A stretch of DNA of 64,000 bases from JALOOB01 sp964387985. GTDB lineage: Bacteria > Chloroflexota > Anaerolineae > CG2-30-64-16. The position numbers and the translations under genes are program-made. The notes beneath the pieces were generated by a model. The model ran no database searches. It had not been told where the DNA came from and was given only the letters and a program-made list of their open reading frames with translations. The stretch lies in contig CAYLZG010000004.1 of assembly GCA_964387985.1 (NCBI GenBank), forward strand, positions 13,764 to 77,763, written 5' to 3'. How positions within the stretch are numbered: the stretch's first letter is position 1; each line of letters starts with the position of its first letter. This document shows positions 62,606 through 64,000 of this stretch, in pieces.

Positions 62606-63331
62606 ATGCAACCTAACCTCGTCAACGGCTGGCGCGAAGTCCTTGCGCGAATCTTCGAAGGCTTCGGTGCGGAGCTGAACGTTTCTCCGGAATGGCTGGT
62701 CAACCCTGATACCAACCGGAAGCTCAAGCTGGATTACCTCTACGGGGACATCAATGTCGCGATCCGCTTCGTCGGCCTGGAAGGTCGCGAGCAAAAACGC
62801 CGGAAGAGCGACCAGGAGGCCGAGCAGGAGCAAGAACGCGAGGATACACGCGAGGCCGTGTGCCGGAAGCACGGGGTGATCCTCGTCAGCATCGATACGG
62901 ATGATGAGCCGCTCGCGACGCTGCGACGTCTGGAGTCCTCTCTCTCGCGTGCGACCTCCCAGTTGGCCCAGAATGCTGCTGTGCCTCAAGCGCGCAAGCA
63001 GGCGTTGATGCCTCTATTGAGCCAGGCCCGGCGCCGGGCAGGGGAATTCACCACCAAGCTCACCGTGCCTGAACGGCTGAACGTGTATGCAGAGATGTGG
63101 TACGAGCGGCAGGCGAACCTGTCGGCCCAGGCGCCGTCCGCGAGAAAGGCAAGTGGGCCGCCGCCCGCTTTTCGCCAGGGCATGGATGTTTATCACCAAC
63201 GTTTCGGGCCAGGGCAGATCACGGAGATCGCACCTGATGGCAAGGATATGAATATCACAGTCAGTTTCATGGACGGTTCCGTGCGCACGTTCCTGGCCAG
63301 CCTCGTGACCGACAAGCTGACCCCCCAATAG
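62606..63331 (+). CDS. Hypothetical protein with a nuclease-like N-terminus and a PcrA/UvrD-like Tudor tail
   Basis: I do not recognise the whole protein. The 241 residues start with FEGFGAELNVSPEWLVNPDTNRKLKLDYLY and INVAIRFVGLEG, followed by a highly charged helix (RKSDQEAEQEQERED) and VCRKHGVILVSIDTDDEP; the strand-helix-strand order is like a PD-(D/E)XK fold, although the active-site set is not clear. After a helical middle, residues about 190-238 (GMDVYHQRFGPGQITEI..FMDGSVRTFLASLV) match the Tudor-like domain at the end of PcrA/UvrD, which contacts RNA polymerase. It has its own consensus promoter. A link to transcription or DNA repair is an inference. Confidence 0.65.
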   Translation: MQPNLVNGWREVLARIFEGFGAELNVSPEWLVNPDTNRKLKLDYLYGDINVAIRFVGLEGREQKRRKSDQEAEQEQEREDTREAVCRKHGVILVSIDTDDEPLATLRRLESSLSRATSQLAQNAAVPQARKQALMPLLSQARRRAGEFTTKLTVPERLNVYAEMWYERQANLSAQAPSARKASGPPPAFRQGMDVYHQRFGPGQITEIAPDGKDMNITVSFMDGSVRTFLASLVTDKLTPQ

Positions 63332-63392
63332 GACATCGCCGGAGAGCTGGGCGGGTCGGGTCGTCGTGCTGCAGGGCGGAATTGAGGCAACC

Positions 63393-64000
63393 ATGATCGA
63401 AGTTCATGAGGGCAAGCAGGCTGCGCGCGAGAAGCGCGGTGCAGCACTCAGCTCAGTTGTTGCGGCAATCTTCCTCACCCTCTTCAAGCTAGTCGTCGGC
63501 ATCATGACTGGCAGCCTGGGCATCCTGGCGGAAGTTGCCCATAGCGCGCTCGATCTTGTCGCTGCCGTCGTGACGCTGTTCGCGGTGCGGGTGTCGGGCA
63601 GGCCAGCTGATGAAGAGCACAGCTATGGCCACGGCAAGATCGAAAATCTCTCCGCACTTTTCGAGACCCTCCTGCTCCTCGGCACCTGCGTATGGATCAT
63701 TTACGAAGCGATCCGTCGCCTCTTCTTCGAGGAAATTCACGTTCAAGCAAGCATCTGGGCTTTCATCGTAATGGCCGTGGCGATCGTCATCGACTGGTCG
63801 CGATCACGAATCCTCTACCGGACCGCCAGGAAATATAACAGCCAGGCCCTGGAAGCCGATGCGCTGCATTTCTCTACGGATATCTGGTCTTCGGCGGTAG
63901 TGATCGTGGGCCTGGCCTGCGTATGGTTGGCCGCGCGGCTCGGCATCCCGTGGCTTGCGAAGGCCGATGCCGTGGCCGCACTCGTGGTTGCCGGCATCGT
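63393..64000 (+). CDS. Cation diffusion facilitator (CDF) transporter, partial
   Basis: The frame from ATG 63393 is open to the window end (about 202 residues). Membrane spans begin at ALSSVVAAIFLTLFKLVVG; metal-site motifs are AHSALDLVAAVV (H-x3-D near residue 49) and EADALHFSTDIWSS (H-x3-D near 158), the two pairs that form the transport site in ZitB/YiiP-like proteins. It exports divalent metal ions such as zinc or iron by proton antiport. The cytoplasmic C-terminal domain lies beyond the window. Confidence 0.93.
   Translation, partial: MIEVHEGKQAAREKRGAALSSVVAAIFLTLFKLVVGIMTGSLGILAEVAHSALDLVAAVVTLFAVRVSGRPADEEHSYGHGKIENLSALFETLLLLGTCVWIIYEAIRRLFFEEIHVQASIWAFIVMAVAIVIDWSRSRILYRTARKYNSQALEADALHFSTDIWSSAVVIVGLACVWLAARLGIPWLAKADAVAALVVAGI

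Overview
This is a 64 kb, GC-rich, gene-dense bacterial segment, probably a metagenome scaffold because it carries two N-filled gaps (18975-19007 and 47063-47072). I infer a member of the Chloroflexota (Anaerolineae or Caldilineae type). The basis is the combination of Gram-positive style RNA turnover (RNase J and RNase Y), Rex, SpoVS and RicT without other sporulation genes, a T-box leader, several two-domain GNAT proteins and a ferredoxin-linked 2-oxoacid oxidoreductase. No 16S rRNA or tRNA gene was seen, so the placement is an inference. No CRISPR array, prophage, transposase or plasmid origin was recognised.

Left third (1-28000). The minus strand begins with an amino-sugar or muropeptide scavenging cluster: a GntR/UTRA regulator with a DasR/NagR-like operator in its own promoter, a NamZ-type exo-muramidase gene that has lost its middle, a two-domain GNAT, a PIG-L deacetylase and the start of an ABC sugar-binding lipoprotein. 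AraB-like and PfkB-like sugar kinases, a TlpA thioredoxin and OsmC follow. Next come envelope and glycan genes (GT28 glycolipid transferase, M20 hydrolase, polyprenyl-phosphate sugar transferase, two GT4 enzymes). After these lie spoVS, ricT-holB, hutI, a MaoC protein, an M20 dipeptidase, RNase J, RNase Y and recX-recA.

Middle (28000-43200). There is a MacAB-type exporter (adaptor, ATPase, permease), GNAT genes, rex, and two CBS-domain genes, one of them bracketed by large palindromes. A plus-strand run couples a B12/radical-SAM protein of unknown role to a four-subunit 2-oxoacid:ferredoxin oxidoreductase and an aminotransferase, which suggests ferredoxin-linked amino-acid catabolism. A ThiF/MoeB-like E1 enzyme follows.

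Right third (43200-64000). Two amino-acid biosynthesis blocks dominate, each behind a strong promoter and an attenuator. The aspartate pathway block (aspartate kinase, homoserine dehydrogenase, aspartate-semialdehyde dehydrogenase) sits behind a T-box riboswitch. The arginine block (argC, argB, argD, GNAT-type argA, a second homoserine dehydrogenase, argG, argJ, an aldo/keto reductase, argH) sits behind a leader that encodes a short peptide ending in an arginine-rich stretch and then forms an intrinsic terminator. This looks like ribosome-mediated arginine attenuation and is the most notable regulatory observation here. Between the blocks lie a HAD-like protein, a GT2 transferase, a flippase-like membrane protein and an HD hydrolase. 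The window ends with an LpxL-like acyltransferase, a small membrane protein, an unusual protein with a PcrA/UvrD-like Tudor tail, and a partial CDF metal transporter.
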